Notes under the pieces: generated by a model | What the model saw: the letters and a program-made list of their open reading frames with translations, nothing else | Databases searched by the model: none | Told to the model about the DNA's origin: nothing | Position numbers and translations under genes: made by a program | NCBI RefSeq assembly: GCF_036345175.1 | Contig: NZ_CP107780.1 | Coordinates: 9,114,001-9,178,000 of the forward strand | Direction of reading: 5' to 3' | Length of the DNA stretch: 64,000 bases | From: Streptomyces sp. NBC_00576 | GTDB lineage: Bacteria; Actinomycetota; Actinomycetes; Streptomycetales; Streptomycetaceae | Shown here: piece by piece, positions 24,157-32,757 of the stretch | How positions within the stretch are numbered: position 1 is the stretch's first letter | Layout of the letters: each line of letters opens with the position of its first letter

Positions 24157-25185
24157 ATGGCGGTACGTGTGGCGGTGGCCGGAGCGAGTGGGTACGCGGG
24201 CGGGGAACTGCTGCGCCTGCTCCTCGTCCACCCCGAGGTCGAGATCGGCGCCCTGACCGGCAACTCCAACGCCGGGCAGCGGCTAGGTGCGCTACAGCCG
24301 CACCTGCTGCCGCTGGCCGGCCGTGTGCTCCAGGAGACCACCCCCGAGGTGCTCGCCGGGCACGATGTCGTCTTCCTCGCGCTGCCGCACGGGCAGTCCG
24401 CCGCGGTCGCCGAGCAGCTCGGGCCGGATGTGCTTGTCGTCGACATGGGTGCCGACTTCCGGCTCCACGACGCGGCCGACTGGGAGAAGTTCTACGGCTC
24501 CGCGCACGCCGGGACCTGGCCCTACGGCCTCCCCGAACTGCCGGGTGCCCGCGCCGCGCTGGAGGGGTCCAAGCGTGTCGCGGTGCCCGGTTGCTATCCG
24601 ACTGCCGTCTCCCTCGCCCTCTTCCCGGCGTACGCCGCCGGGCTTGCCGAGGCAGAGGCCGTGATCGTCGCCGCCTCCGGGACCTCCGGCGCCGGCAAGG
24701 CGGCCAGGACGAATCTGCTGGGCAGCGAGGTCATGGGGTCCATGTCTCCGTACGGGGTCGGCGGCGGTCACCGGCACACGCCCGAGATCGTCCAGAACCT
24801 CAGCGGCGCCGCAGGCTCGCCCGTCGCCGTCTCCTTCACGCCCACCCTCGCCCCCATGTCCCGCGGCATCCTGGCCACCTGCACCGCCGCCGCCAGGCCC
24901 GGCGTCACCGCCGAGTCCGTGCGCGCCACGTACGAGAAGGCGTTCGCCGACGAGCCGTTCGTGCACCTCCTCCCGGAGGGGCAGTGGCCCGCCACGGCGT
25001 CCGTCTACGGTTCCAACGCCGTTCAGGTGCAGGTCGCGTACGACGAGTCCGTGCGCCGCATCATCGCGATCAGCGCCATCGACAACCTGGCCAAGGGCAC
25101 CGCGGGCGGTGCCGTCCAGAGCATGAACATCGCCCTCGGGCTCGACGAGACCACCGGGCTTTCCACGATCGGAGTCGCACCGTGA
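24157..25185 (+). CDS. argC: N-acetyl-gamma-glutamyl-phosphate reductase
   Basis: 342 residues. The NAD(P)-binding start VRVAVAGASGYAGGELLRLL, the family motif RVAVPGCYPTAVSLAL with the catalytic Cys, GTSGAGKAARTNLLGSEVMGS and GVGGGHRHTPEI identify ArgC. It reduces N-acetylglutamyl phosphate to the semialdehyde, step three of arginine synthesis. The ATG follows GAGGAGGAGGG. First gene of argCJBDR; its stop overlaps a GTG opening a 50-codon reading frame before argJ. Confidence 0.98.
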   Translation: MAVRVAVAGASGYAGGELLRLLLVHPEVEIGALTGNSNAGQRLGALQPHLLPLAGRVLQETTPEVLAGHDVVFLALPHGQSAAVAEQLGPDVLVVDMGADFRLHDAADWEKFYGSAHAGTWPYGLPELPGARAALEGSKRVAVPGCYPTAVSLALFPAYAAGLAEAEAVIVAASGTSGAGKAARTNLLGSEVMGSMSPYGVGGGHRHTPEIVQNLSGAAGSPVAVSFTPTLAPMSRGILATCTAAARPGVTAESVRATYEKAFADEPFVHLLPEGQWPATASVYGSNAVQVQVAYDESVRRIIAISAIDNLAKGTAGGAVQSMNIALGLDETTGLSTIGVAP

Positions 25186-25334
25186 GCGACGCACGTGCAG
25201 CCACCGGGCCGCAGACAACTGGGGGCACCTCCCAGGCCCTTAAGGCACTGGGGGAGAAACCCGCACCTCTGCGCTGCACGGGCGACGGAGACATGAGCCG
25301 CTACCGCGGCGGGGCGAACGAGGAGATGCAGTGA
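25182..25334 (+). CDS. Possible 50-residue coupled ORF between argC and argJ
   Basis: The frame opens with GTG overlapping the argC stop (GTGA) and closes with TGA overlapping the argJ GTG (GTGAGTG), so it would be coupled at both ends. The product (VSDARAATGPQ then TGGTSQALKALGEKPAP) contains a dispersed 40-bp repeat and shows no family resemblance. More likely it is a spacer kept in frame to pass ribosomes to argJ than a functional protein. Confidence 0.35.
   Translation: MSDARAATGPQTTGGTSQALKALGEKPAPLRCTGDGDMSRYRGGANEEMQ
25218..25257 (+). repeat. Small dispersed element in the argC-argJ spacer
   Basis: ACTGGGGGCACCTCCCAGGC at 25218-25237 is identical to the start of the element at 18136, and the tail CTGGGGGAGA matches its end. 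Core CTGGG..CCCAG can form a hairpin. Confidence 0.7.
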
Positions 25335-26482
25335 GTGTCACGGCAGCACAGGGGTTCACGGCGGCGGGCATCGCCGCCGGGATCAAGGAGAACGGCAACC
25401 CGGACCTGGCCCTCGTGGTCAACAACGGGCCCCGCCTCGCCGCCGCCGGCGTCTTCACCTCCAACCGCGTCAAGGCCGCGCCGGTGCTGTGGTCGGAGCA
25501 GGTACTGAAGGGCGGCATCGTTTCCGCCGTCGTCCTCAACTCCGGTGGCGCCAATGCCTGTACGGGTCCCAAGGGGTTCCAGGACACCCACGCCACCGCC
25601 GAGAAGGTCGCCGACACCCTCGGCCTGAACGCCGGGGAGGTCGCGGTCGCCTCCACCGGACTCATCGGTCTGCTCCTGCCGATGGACAAGCTGCTGGCGG
25701 GAGTTGAGACCGTCGCCGGTCAACTCTCCGAGCACGGTGGCGAGAAGGCGGCCATCGCCATCAAGACCACCGACACCGTCCACAAGACGGCCGTCGTCAG
25801 CAAGAACGGCTGGACCGTGGGCGGCATGGCCAAGGGTGCGGGCATGCTCGCCCCCGGCCTCGCCACCATGCTCGTCGTCCTCACGACGGACGCCGACGTG
25901 GACAGCGAGCACCTGGACAAGGCGCTCCGCGCGGCCACGAGGACGACCTTCGACCGGGTCGACTCCGACGGCTGCATGTCCACCAACGACACCGTGCTGC
26001 TGCTCGCCTCCGGTGCCTCCGAAGTCGCCCCGGAACAGGCCGAGTTCGCGGAGGCCGTACGGGCCGTCTGTGACGATCTCGGGCAGCAGCTCATCCGGGA
26101 CGCCGAGGGTGCCAGCAAGGACATCAAGGTCGAGGTCGTGAACGCGGCCAGCGAGGACGACGCCGTCGAGGTGGGCCGCTCCATCGCCCGCAACAACCTC
26201 CTCAAGTGCGCCATCCACGGCGAGGACCCCAACTGGGGCCGCGTCCTCTCCGCCATCGGTACGACCGCTGCCGCCTTCGAGCCCGACCAGCTCAACGTCG
26301 CCATCAACGGCGTCTGGGTCTGCAAGAACGGCGGCGTCGGCGAGGACCGCGACAAGGTCGACATGCGCTACCGCGAGGTCCACATCGTCGCCGACCTCGC
26401 CGCCGGCACCGAGACCGCCACCATCTGGACCAACGACCTCACCGCGGACTACGTCCACGAGAACAGCGCGTACTCGTCATGA
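25331..26482 (+). CDS. argJ: Bifunctional glutamate N-acetyltransferase / amino-acid acetyltransferase
   Basis: 383 residues. The ArgJ fold shows NPDLALVVNNGPRLAAAGVFTSN, VVLNSGGANACTG, AVASTGLIGLLLPM and the self-cleavage region GGMAKGAGMLAPGLATMLVVLTTDA, in which Thr of ATML is the nucleophile. It moves the acetyl group from N-acetylornithine to glutamate, recycling the cycle of arginine synthesis. GTG start after AGGAGATGCA. Its last codons overlap the argB start in ATGA. Confidence 0.97.
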   Translation: MSVTAAQGFTAAGIAAGIKENGNPDLALVVNNGPRLAAAGVFTSNRVKAAPVLWSEQVLKGGIVSAVVLNSGGANACTGPKGFQDTHATAEKVADTLGLNAGEVAVASTGLIGLLLPMDKLLAGVETVAGQLSEHGGEKAAIAIKTTDTVHKTAVVSKNGWTVGGMAKGAGMLAPGLATMLVVLTTDADVDSEHLDKALRAATRTTFDRVDSDGCMSTNDTVLLLASGASEVAPEQAEFAEAVRAVCDDLGQQLIRDAEGASKDIKVEVVNAASEDDAVEVGRSIARNNLLKCAIHGEDPNWGRVLSAIGTTAAAFEPDQLNVAINGVWVCKNGGVGEDRDKVDMRYREVHIVADLAAGTETATIWTNDLTADYVHENSAYSS

Positions 26483-27390
26483 GCACTACTCGCAAGCACA
26501 CCGCCCTGCCCAAGGCCAGGATCCTCATCGAAGCGCTGCCCTGGCTGACCCGCCACAACGGCAAGGTCGTCGTCATCAAGTTCGGCGGAAACGCCATGGT
26601 GGACGAGGAGTTGAAGGGCGCCTTCGCACAGGACGTCGTCTTCCTGCGCCAGGCCGGCCTCAAGCCCGTCGTCGTGCACGGCGGCGGCCCGCAGATCAGC
26701 GCCGCCCTCGACAAGCACGGCATCGTGAGCGAGTTCAAGGCCGGTCTCCGGGTCACCACCGAGGACGCCATGGACGTCGTACGCATGGTGCTGGCCGGAC
26801 AGGTCCAGCGGGAGCTGGTCGGACTGCTCAACCAACACGGGCCGCTCGCCGTCGGGTTGACCGGCGAGGACGCGCACACCATCACCGCCACCAAGCATCA
26901 GCCGGAGATCGACGGGGAGTTGGTCGACATCGGGCGGGTGGGCGAGATCACCGCGATCGACACGGGCGCGATCGAGGCGCTGCTCGCCGACGGCCGTATC
27001 CCGGTCGTCTCGTCGATCGCCCGTAGCCAGGACGACGGACATGTCTACAACGTCAATGCTGATACGGCGGCTGCGGCACTCGCTGCGGCACTGGGCGCCG
27101 AAACCCTCATGGTCCTCACGGACGTCGAGGGCCTCTACGAGGACTGGCCCAACTCCGACGAGGTGATCAGCCGCCTCACCGCTTCCCAACTGGAGAAGCT
27201 GCTCCCGGAGTTGAGTTCCGGCATGGTGCCGAAGATGGAGGGCTGTCTGCACGCCGTACGCAACGGTGTGAACACCGCCCGTGTCATCGACGGCCGGGTC
27301 CAGCACTCGATCCTGCTGGAGATCTTCACGGACGAGGGCATCGGCACGATGGTCGTGCCCGATGCGGAAGAAGAGGGGGATGCCGCATGA
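26479..27390 (+). CDS. argB: Acetylglutamate kinase
   Basis: 303 residues. The amino-acid kinase fold has KVVVIKFGGNAMVDEEL near the N-terminus, VVVHGGGPQISAALDKHGI, GLTGEDAHTI, the nucleotide-binding NVNADTAAAALAAALGAE and LTDVEGLYEDWP. It phosphorylates N-acetylglutamate. The N-terminal extension (MSTTRKHTALPKARILIEALPWL) is the helix found in arginine-feedback-sensitive enzymes, so allosteric inhibition by arginine is likely. ATGA overlaps join it to argJ and argD. Confidence 0.98.
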   Translation: MSTTRKHTALPKARILIEALPWLTRHNGKVVVIKFGGNAMVDEELKGAFAQDVVFLRQAGLKPVVVHGGGPQISAALDKHGIVSEFKAGLRVTTEDAMDVVRMVLAGQVQRELVGLLNQHGPLAVGLTGEDAHTITATKHQPEIDGELVDIGRVGEITAIDTGAIEALLADGRIPVVSSIARSQDDGHVYNVNADTAAAALAAALGAETLMVLTDVEGLYEDWPNSDEVISRLTASQLEKLLPELSSGMVPKMEGCLHAVRNGVNTARVIDGRVQHSILLEIFTDEGIGTMVVPDAEEEGDAA

Positions 27391-28592
27391 ACGCCGGCCA
27401 GGACCTGAGCGCCAACCAGGAGCTGACGCAGCGCTGGCAGGGCGCGCTCATGAACAACTACGGCACCCCCCGGCTGCCCCTCGTCCGCGGCGCGGGCAGC
27501 ACGGTGTGGGACGCCGACGGCAAGGCGTACGTCGACTTCGTGGGCGGCATCGCCGTCAACGCGCTCGGCCACGCGCACCCGGCGATCGTCGAGGCCGTCT
27601 CCACCCAGATCGCCTCCCTCGGCCATGTCTCCAACCTCTTCGTCGCCGAACCGCCCGTCGCGCTTGCCGAACAGCTGCTCCAGCGCTTCGGCCGGGACGG
27701 CAAGGTGTTCTTCTGCAACTCGGGGGCCGAGGCCAACGAGGGCGCCTTCAAGATCGGCCGGCTGACCGGACGGGGGCACATGGTGTCCACCGAGGGCGGC
27801 TTCCACGGCCGGACCATGGGCGCCCTCGCGCTCACCGGTCAGCCCGGAAAGCGGGAGCCCTTCGTGCCGCTGCCCGGTGACGTCACCTACGTCCCGTACG
27901 GCGACGCGCAGGCACTGGCCGCCGCCGTGACCGACGAGACCGCCCTCGTCATCATCGAGCCGATCCAGGGCGAGAACGGCGTCGTCGTCCCGCCCGCCGG
28001 CTATCTGAAGGCCGCGCGCGCGATCACCGCCGCCACCGGCGCCCTGCTCGTCCTCGACGAGGTGCAGACCGGCATCGGCCGTACCGGGCACTGGTTCGAG
28101 TACCAGGCCCACGACGGCGTCCTGCCCGACGTCGTCACCCTCGCGAAGGGCCTCGGCGGCGGACTGCCCCTCGGCGCGACCGTCGCCTTCGGCCGCGCCG
28201 CCGACCTGCTCCAGCCCGGCCAGCACGGTACGACGTTCGGCGGCAACCCGGTCGTCTGCGCCGCCGGACTCGCCGTTCTCGACACCATCTCGAACGAGGG
28301 GTTGCTGGAGAACGTCAAGCGGCAGAGCGAGAAGTTGCGGGACGGAATCGAGGGTGCGGGCCACTCGTTGATCGATTGTGTCCGGGGCGCGGGACTTCTC
28401 CTGGGTATCGTGCTCAACGAGCCCCTCGCGCCCCAGGTGCAGCAGGCGGCTCAGGACGCCGGGTTCCTGGTGAACGCGCCCGCTCCCGATGTCGTACGGC
28501 TCATGCCGCCGCTGAACATCGGTGACGCCGAAGTGGACGCGTTCCTCCAGGCACTTCCCGGGATCCTTGACGCGGTTGACGGGAAGGACTGA
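27387..28592 (+). CDS. argD: Acetylornithine aminotransferase
   Basis: 401 residues of class III aminotransferase. Seen: YGTPRLPLVRGAGSTVWDADG, FFCNSGAEANEGAFKIGR, VVPPAGYLKAARAITAA, LLVLDEVQTGIGRTGHWFEY, the PLP-lysine segment PDVVTLAKGLGGGLPLGA and GQHGTTFGGNPVVCAAGLAV. It makes N-acetylornithine from the semialdehyde and glutamate. Start overlaps the argB stop (ATGA), so translation is coupled. Confidence 0.97.
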   Translation: MNAGQDLSANQELTQRWQGALMNNYGTPRLPLVRGAGSTVWDADGKAYVDFVGGIAVNALGHAHPAIVEAVSTQIASLGHVSNLFVAEPPVALAEQLLQRFGRDGKVFFCNSGAEANEGAFKIGRLTGRGHMVSTEGGFHGRTMGALALTGQPGKREPFVPLPGDVTYVPYGDAQALAAAVTDETALVIIEPIQGENGVVVPPAGYLKAARAITAATGALLVLDEVQTGIGRTGHWFEYQAHDGVLPDVVTLAKGLGGGLPLGATVAFGRAADLLQPGQHGTTFGGNPVVCAAGLAVLDTISNEGLLENVKRQSEKLRDGIEGAGHSLIDCVRGAGLLLGIVLNEPLAPQVQQAAQDAGFLVNAPAPDVVRLMPPLNIGDAEVDAFLQALPGILDAVDGKD

Positions 28593-28613
28593 CCGGGGAA
28601 TGAGACGACGACG

Positions 28614-29150
28614 ATGACGCAGGCGCAGGATCACGAGCACGCGGGGCCTGCCGTACCGCAGACCCGCACCGCACGCCACCGCCGGATCGTGGACATCCTC
28701 AACCGGCAACCGGTGCGGTCGCAGAGTCAGTTGGCGAAGCTGCTCGCGGACGACGGGCTGACCGTCACGCAGGCGACGCTGTCCAGGGACCTGGACGAAC
28801 TGAACGCGGTGAAGATCCGCAACACCGACGGCGATCTCATCTACGCGGTGCCGAGCGAGGGCGGGTTCCGTACGCCTCGCGCTCCGCTGGGGGAGTCGGC
28901 GAAGGAGGAGCGGATGCGGCGGCTGTCCGCGGAGTTGCTGATCTCCGCGGAGGCTTCCGCGAATCTCGTGGTCCTGCGGACCCCTCCGGGGGCCGCGCAG
29001 TTCTTGGCGTCGGCGATCGACCAGGCCGAGCTGCACGATATTTTGGGGACGATCGCCGGGGACGACACGTTGATGCTGATCAGCCGGGATCCTGTGGGGG
29101 GACAGGCGTTGGCTGATCATTTGTTGGCGTTGGCTCAGAAGAACCATTGA
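28614..29150 (+). CDS. argR: Arginine repressor
   Basis: 178 residues. The N-terminal winged helix-turn-helix (residues about 18-85; RHRRIVDILNRQPVRSQSQL, LTVTQATLSRDLDELNAVK) is followed by the C-terminal oligomerisation and arginine-binding domain (SANLVVLRTPPGAAQFLASA, DILGTIAGDDTLMLISRD). As a hexamer with arginine it binds ARG boxes; candidates lie before argC and argG. It closes the argCJBDR operon 21 bases after argD. Confidence 0.97.
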   Translation: MTQAQDHEHAGPAVPQTRTARHRRIVDILNRQPVRSQSQLAKLLADDGLTVTQATLSRDLDELNAVKIRNTDGDLIYAVPSEGGFRTPRAPLGESAKEERMRRLSAELLISAEASANLVVLRTPPGAAQFLASAIDQAELHDILGTIAGDDTLMLISRDPVGGQALADHLLALAQKNH

Positions 29151-29164
29151 GCGGTTGGGTTCTG

Positions 29165-29235
29165 GGCGCGGGCCGGTGGGGGTTTGTCGCGTCCACACGG
29201 CGGAGCCGCAAATCGATACAGCCCCGCGCCCCTGA
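29165..29235. repeat. Palindromic intergenic repeat (inverted copy of family B)
   Basis: Between argR and the leftward apbE gene: GTTTGTCGCGTCCACACGGC, GGAGCCGCAAATCGATACAG and CCCCGCGCCCCTGAAAG are the reverse complement of the copy at 38040-38125. It lies between convergent genes and may act in termination. Confidence 0.65.
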
Positions 29236-29240
29236 AAGCC

Positions 29241-30029
29241 TCAGCCCAGCCTTCTCGCAAGGCCCCCTGTGCACCTGACCTCGTCGCCCGCCGTGATCAG
29301 CAGGGCCTCCACGTCCGGGAGCGACTCCAGCCACCGCAGTGCCTGCCTCGACCCCATCGCGAAGGCCGCCGTCGCCCAGGCGTCCGCCCACGTCAGTTTC
29401 GGGGCTACGACCGTCACCGCGACCAGGTCCGTCACCGCGGACTTGCCGGTGCGGGGGTCGACGATGTGGGTGCCGCGTTCCGCTGTGCCGGAGGTGGCCA
29501 CCGCCAGTTCGTCGGTGCCCGCCGCCGAGACCACGGCCGCCAGACCGCCGGGGCGCAGGGGGTCCGACACACCTACCCGCCAAGGGCGCCCCGGGCCCGG
29601 CGCACCGCACAGCTGGACGTCCCCGCCGCCGTTGACGCTGACGCCGCTCACCCCTGCCGCGGTCAGTGTTCTGGCCGCGCGTTCCGCAGCCCAGCCCTTG
29701 ACCAGGCCGGTCGGGTCGATCTGCCCCTGGTAGGTGTGGCTGAACCACCCCTCGCTGACCCGCTCCGCCTCGGCGCACAGGCCGAGTACCTCGGCGACCT
29801 CGGGGTCGCAGTCGGCGACGGAGACCTCACCGCGGGCGAGCCGGGAGATCTGGCTGTTCTCCCGGTAGGTGCTGAACACTTCGTTGACCTGGTGCAGTCC
29901 GGCGATCGCTGCTGCCAGCGCCGACCCGACCGCACGGGGGTTCCCGCCGCGGACGTCAAAGGAGAAGACGGTCCCCATGACCTCCTCCGCATGGCGTACC
30001 GCGACGGGAGCTTCGGCGGGATCAACCAC
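29241..30029 (-). CDS. apbE: FAD:protein FMN transferase (ApbE)
   Basis: 262 residues. Family motifs: EEVMGTVFSFDVRG, EVFSTYRENSQISRL, DPTGLVKGWAAERAARTL, VNGGGDVQLCG and TSGTAERGTHIVDPRTGKS with the metal-binding Asp/Thr pattern TWADAWATAAFAMG. It splits FAD and attaches FMN to a Ser/Thr of target proteins through a phosphoester bond. The target is almost certainly the adjacent triple FMN-binding protein, with which it overlaps by 8 bases. GTG start chosen; a longer version would read through the neighbour's repeats. No clear signal peptide, so its compartment is uncertain. Confidence 0.92.
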   Translation of the reverse strand: MVDPAEAPVAVRHAEEVMGTVFSFDVRGGNPRAVGSALAAAIAGLHQVNEVFSTYRENSQISRLARGEVSVADCDPEVAEVLGLCAEAERVSEGWFSHTYQGQIDPTGLVKGWAAERAARTLTAAGVSGVSVNGGGDVQLCGAPGPGRPWRVGVSDPLRPGGLAAVVSAAGTDELAVATSGTAERGTHIVDPRTGKSAVTDLVAVTVVAPKLTWADAWATAAFAMGSRQALRWLESLPDVEALLITAGDEVRCTGGLARRLG

Positions 30030-31200
30030 CGGCCTGGTCCAGGGCCGACTGGAGGGATTTCTTGTAGCCGGCGCTGGTGTAGCTGGCGCCGGACACCGCG
30101 TCGATGTCGCCATCGCCCGCTGTCACCGCTTCCTGGTTGAGCTTGGGGATCGCGTCGCCGGAGACCTGGTCGCTCCGGCCACCGCTGGGCGCCTGGACCG
30201 CCGACGCCGAGGTGATCCTGCCCTTGGTCAGCGTGACCCGGACCTGCACCGGGCCGTACTCCGTCTGGACCACGCTTCCGGTGTACGTGCCACCGCCGTC
30301 GGAGGTCGCCCCGCCCGCCGCCGCACCGCTCTCCGCGGCACCGGAGCCCGTCGTTGAGCCCGTCGCTGAGCCCGCTGCCGAGCCCGCTGTCGGGTCGGCT
30401 GGAGCCGCCCCCGCGCCCGTCCCCTTGTCCGATTCCGCAGCGGGAACCTTGTCCAGGGCGGACTGGAGCGACTTCTTGTAGCCGGCGCTCGTGTAGCTGG
30501 CGCCCGAGATCGCGTCGATGTTCGCGTTGCCGGCGGCGACCGCTTCCTGGTTGAGCTTGGGTACGGCGTTGCCGGAGATCTGGGTGCTCTGGCCGCCGGT
30601 CGGGGCCTTGACGGCCTCCGCCTTGGTGATCTTGCCGCCGCTCACCGTGATGCGGACCTGGACCGGGCCGTACTGGGTGTCGACCGCGTCGCCGGTGACC
30701 GTGGCGGCCTGGGCCGCACCGCCGCCACCGGTGGCGGCGCCCGTACCCGCGCTGGCCTTGTCCAGCGCGGACTGGAGCGACTTCCCGTAGCCGGCGCTGG
30801 TGTAGCTGGCGCCGGAGATCGCGTCGACACTGCCGCCGGTGCCGGCCGTGACCGCTTCCTGGTTGAGTTTGGGGATCGCGTTGCCGGAGATCTGGTCGCT
30901 CTGGCCGCCCTTGGGCTGCTGGAGCGCCTCCGCTTTGGTGATCTTGCCGCCGCTCACCGTGATGCGGACCTGGACCGGGCCGTACTGGGTCTGGACGGTG
31001 TCGCCGGTGAAGCTGCCGTCCTTGGCGGCCGCGCCGCCCTGGGCCGACTCCTGCGCCGCAGCCGTCTGCTGTGGCAGGGCGCCGGCCGCCTGCGCGCCTC
31101 CGGGGTCCGACGACGGCTTCAGCGTCAGCAGCAGGACGATTCCGGAGACCGTGGCGGCGCTCGCCAGCATGATGCGCCTAAAAGGGTGACTCTTCTTCAT
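30022..31200 (-). CDS. Membrane-anchored protein with three FMN-binding domains
   Basis: 392 residues. An N-terminal membrane anchor (residues about 8-27, RRIMLASAATVSGIVLLLTL) leads to three homologous FMN-binding domains at about 63-149, 167-252 and 304-391, joined by Gly/Ala/Ser/Thr-rich linkers. Each carries QYGPVQVRITV-type and PKLNQEAV motifs and the flavinylation motif D-A-[IV]-S-G-A-S-Y-T-S, with acceptor Ser132, Ser235 and Ser373. It is predicted to hold three covalent FMN groups outside the membrane and pass electrons from the flavocytochrome encoded upstream. The related streptomycete proteins I know of have one such domain. Confidence 0.92.
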   Translation of the reverse strand: MKKSHPFRRIMLASAATVSGIVLLLTLKPSSDPGGAQAAGALPQQTAAAQESAQGGAAAKDGSFTGDTVQTQYGPVQVRITVSGGKITKAEALQQPKGGQSDQISGNAIPKLNQEAVTAGTGGSVDAISGASYTSAGYGKSLQSALDKASAGTGAATGGGGAAQAATVTGDAVDTQYGPVQVRITVSGGKITKAEAVKAPTGGQSTQISGNAVPKLNQEAVAAGNANIDAISGASYTSAGYKKSLQSALDKVPAAESDKGTGAGAAPADPTAGSAAGSATGSTTGSGAAESGAAAGGATSDGGGTYTGSVVQTEYGPVQVRVTLTKGRITSASAVQAPSGGRSDQVSGDAIPKLNQEAVTAGDGDIDAVSGASYTSAGYKKSLQSALDQAGG

Positions 31201-31219
31201 TGCTCCTGGCTCCCGTCGC

Positions 31220-32602
31220 TCACATCTCGAACGACTCGTGGTGGATACGGCGCGCCGGAACACCCGCGCCGCGCAATGCCTCGTACACACCCTGCGCGAA
31301 GCCGGGTGGCCCGCACAGGAAGACGTCGTGGTCGTCGATGTCCGGCAGCTTCCGGCGCAGCGACTCCGCCGAGATGTCCGGGCGCTCTCCGTCGGGGCTG
31401 TTCACCGCGTACATGAGCCGGGCGCCGCGCTCGTTGGCGATGGTCGCCAGCTCGTCCCACAGGGCCAGGTCCTGGGTGCTGTTGGCCCGGTAGAGAAGGG
31501 TCAGGTCGCCCGCCGCACCGGGCAGGGTCTCGAACAGGGCCCGCATCGGGGTGATGCCGACACCGCCGGCCACCAGCAGCACCTTGCCCTGGCTGCGCTT
31601 GGAGGCGGTGAGGGCGCCGTACGGGCCCTCGGCCCACACGCGGGTGCCGGGCTCCAGCTCGCGCAGGGCCGAGCTGTGGTCGCCGATCGCCTTCACGGTG
31701 ATGCGCAGCATGTTGGGGCGGGGGGCCGCCGACAGGGAGTACGGGTGCGAGCTGAACCGCATACCGGGGGCCAGGAAGCGCCAGCGGAAGAACTGGCCCG
31801 CCTCCGCGCCCATCCGGTGCAGCTTCCGGCCGCTCATCAGCACGGACACGATGCCCGGGGTCTCCTCGATGACCGCCTCGACCCGCAGCCGGTGGCGCAT
31901 GTTCAGCCGGATCGGCGTGACGATGCGGTACCAGAGGACCAGCGCGGTCACCGAGCCGTACAGTGCGTACCAGGCGGTCTTCGCGGCCGGCTCCACGACG
32001 AACTCGTTGCCCGTGGACAGCTGGTGCCAGAACGTCAGGAACGTGGCCGCGTACGTCAGCAGGTGCACGTGGTACCAGAGGTCGTACGGGATCATCCGCC
32101 GGACCGGGCCGATGGAGCTGAGCCCGATGACCACCAGCAGCCCCGTGCCGATCGCCGCCTTGCCCATGTCGGGCAGCTGGTTCACCGAGTCGACCGTCTG
32201 CTGGACGATGTCGCCGAACGTCTTCCCGGCCTGGAGGGCGTAGCCGTACATGATCAGGACCACATGCGCCACGACCAGGCTGAGCGTGTACCGGCCGCTC
32301 ATCGCGTGCCAGCGCGCCACCCGGTCCGAGCCGACCCGGCGCTCCAGCGCGGGCACCCGGGCCATCTGGAGCACCACCAGCGCCATCAGGTAACCGGCGA
32401 GCAGACCCGTGATCCGGCCCGCCGCGATGACCTGGGCGGTGGTGTCGGCCAGGGAGGGCGTGTTGCTCCACCACAGCCAGATCACACCGGCCGCGCCCGC
32501 TCCTACGGCGAGCAGCAGCGGGACGGCGGGCGATCGGCGGGGTCGGATGCGGCGCATCGTCTGGCGCCGCGCGGCACGTCCGCCTGCGATCGTGGTGGTC
32601 AC
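31220..32602 (-). CDS. Flavocytochrome b-type ferric reductase/oxidoreductase
   Basis: 460 residues. About six membrane helices (residues 20-240) contain heme-ligand candidate His residues (LSLVVAHVVLIMYGYAL; WYHVHLLTYAATFLTFWHQ), the ferric-reductase-like domain. The cytoplasmic C-terminal half is an FAD/NAD(P)H reductase: FSSHPYSLSAAP (FAD), GPYGALTASKRSQGKVLLVAGG (in part), GGVGITPMRAL, LLYRANSTQDLALWDEL and DVFLCGPPGFA. It would carry electrons from NAD(P)H through FAD and heme b across the membrane to the FMN protein. Start GTG after GGAGGAACC. First gene of the three-gene leftward operon. Confidence 0.9.
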   Translation of the reverse strand: MTTTIAGGRAARRQTMRRIRPRRSPAVPLLLAVGAGAAGVIWLWWSNTPSLADTTAQVIAAGRITGLLAGYLMALVVLQMARVPALERRVGSDRVARWHAMSGRYTLSLVVAHVVLIMYGYALQAGKTFGDIVQQTVDSVNQLPDMGKAAIGTGLLVVIGLSSIGPVRRMIPYDLWYHVHLLTYAATFLTFWHQLSTGNEFVVEPAAKTAWYALYGSVTALVLWYRIVTPIRLNMRHRLRVEAVIEETPGIVSVLMSGRKLHRMGAEAGQFFRWRFLAPGMRFSSHPYSLSAAPRPNMLRITVKAIGDHSSALRELEPGTRVWAEGPYGALTASKRSQGKVLLVAGGVGITPMRALFETLPGAAGDLTLLYRANSTQDLALWDELATIANERGARLMYAVNSPDGERPDISAESLRRKLPDIDDHDVFLCGPPGFAQGVYEALRGAGVPARRIHHESFEM

Positions 32603-32757
32603 GGTTCCTCCGTGGGACGGGGTCGAGAGGCTTGGCCCCTTGGCCCACACATACGTGCCACGACGGCTGAGTGTTCAGTGACCCGGTAAGTCCACAGACA
32701 ACGGGAGTGACGGCCGGTAACACCTCCTCGGTGAGACTCGGCGAAGCTCAGCGATGC

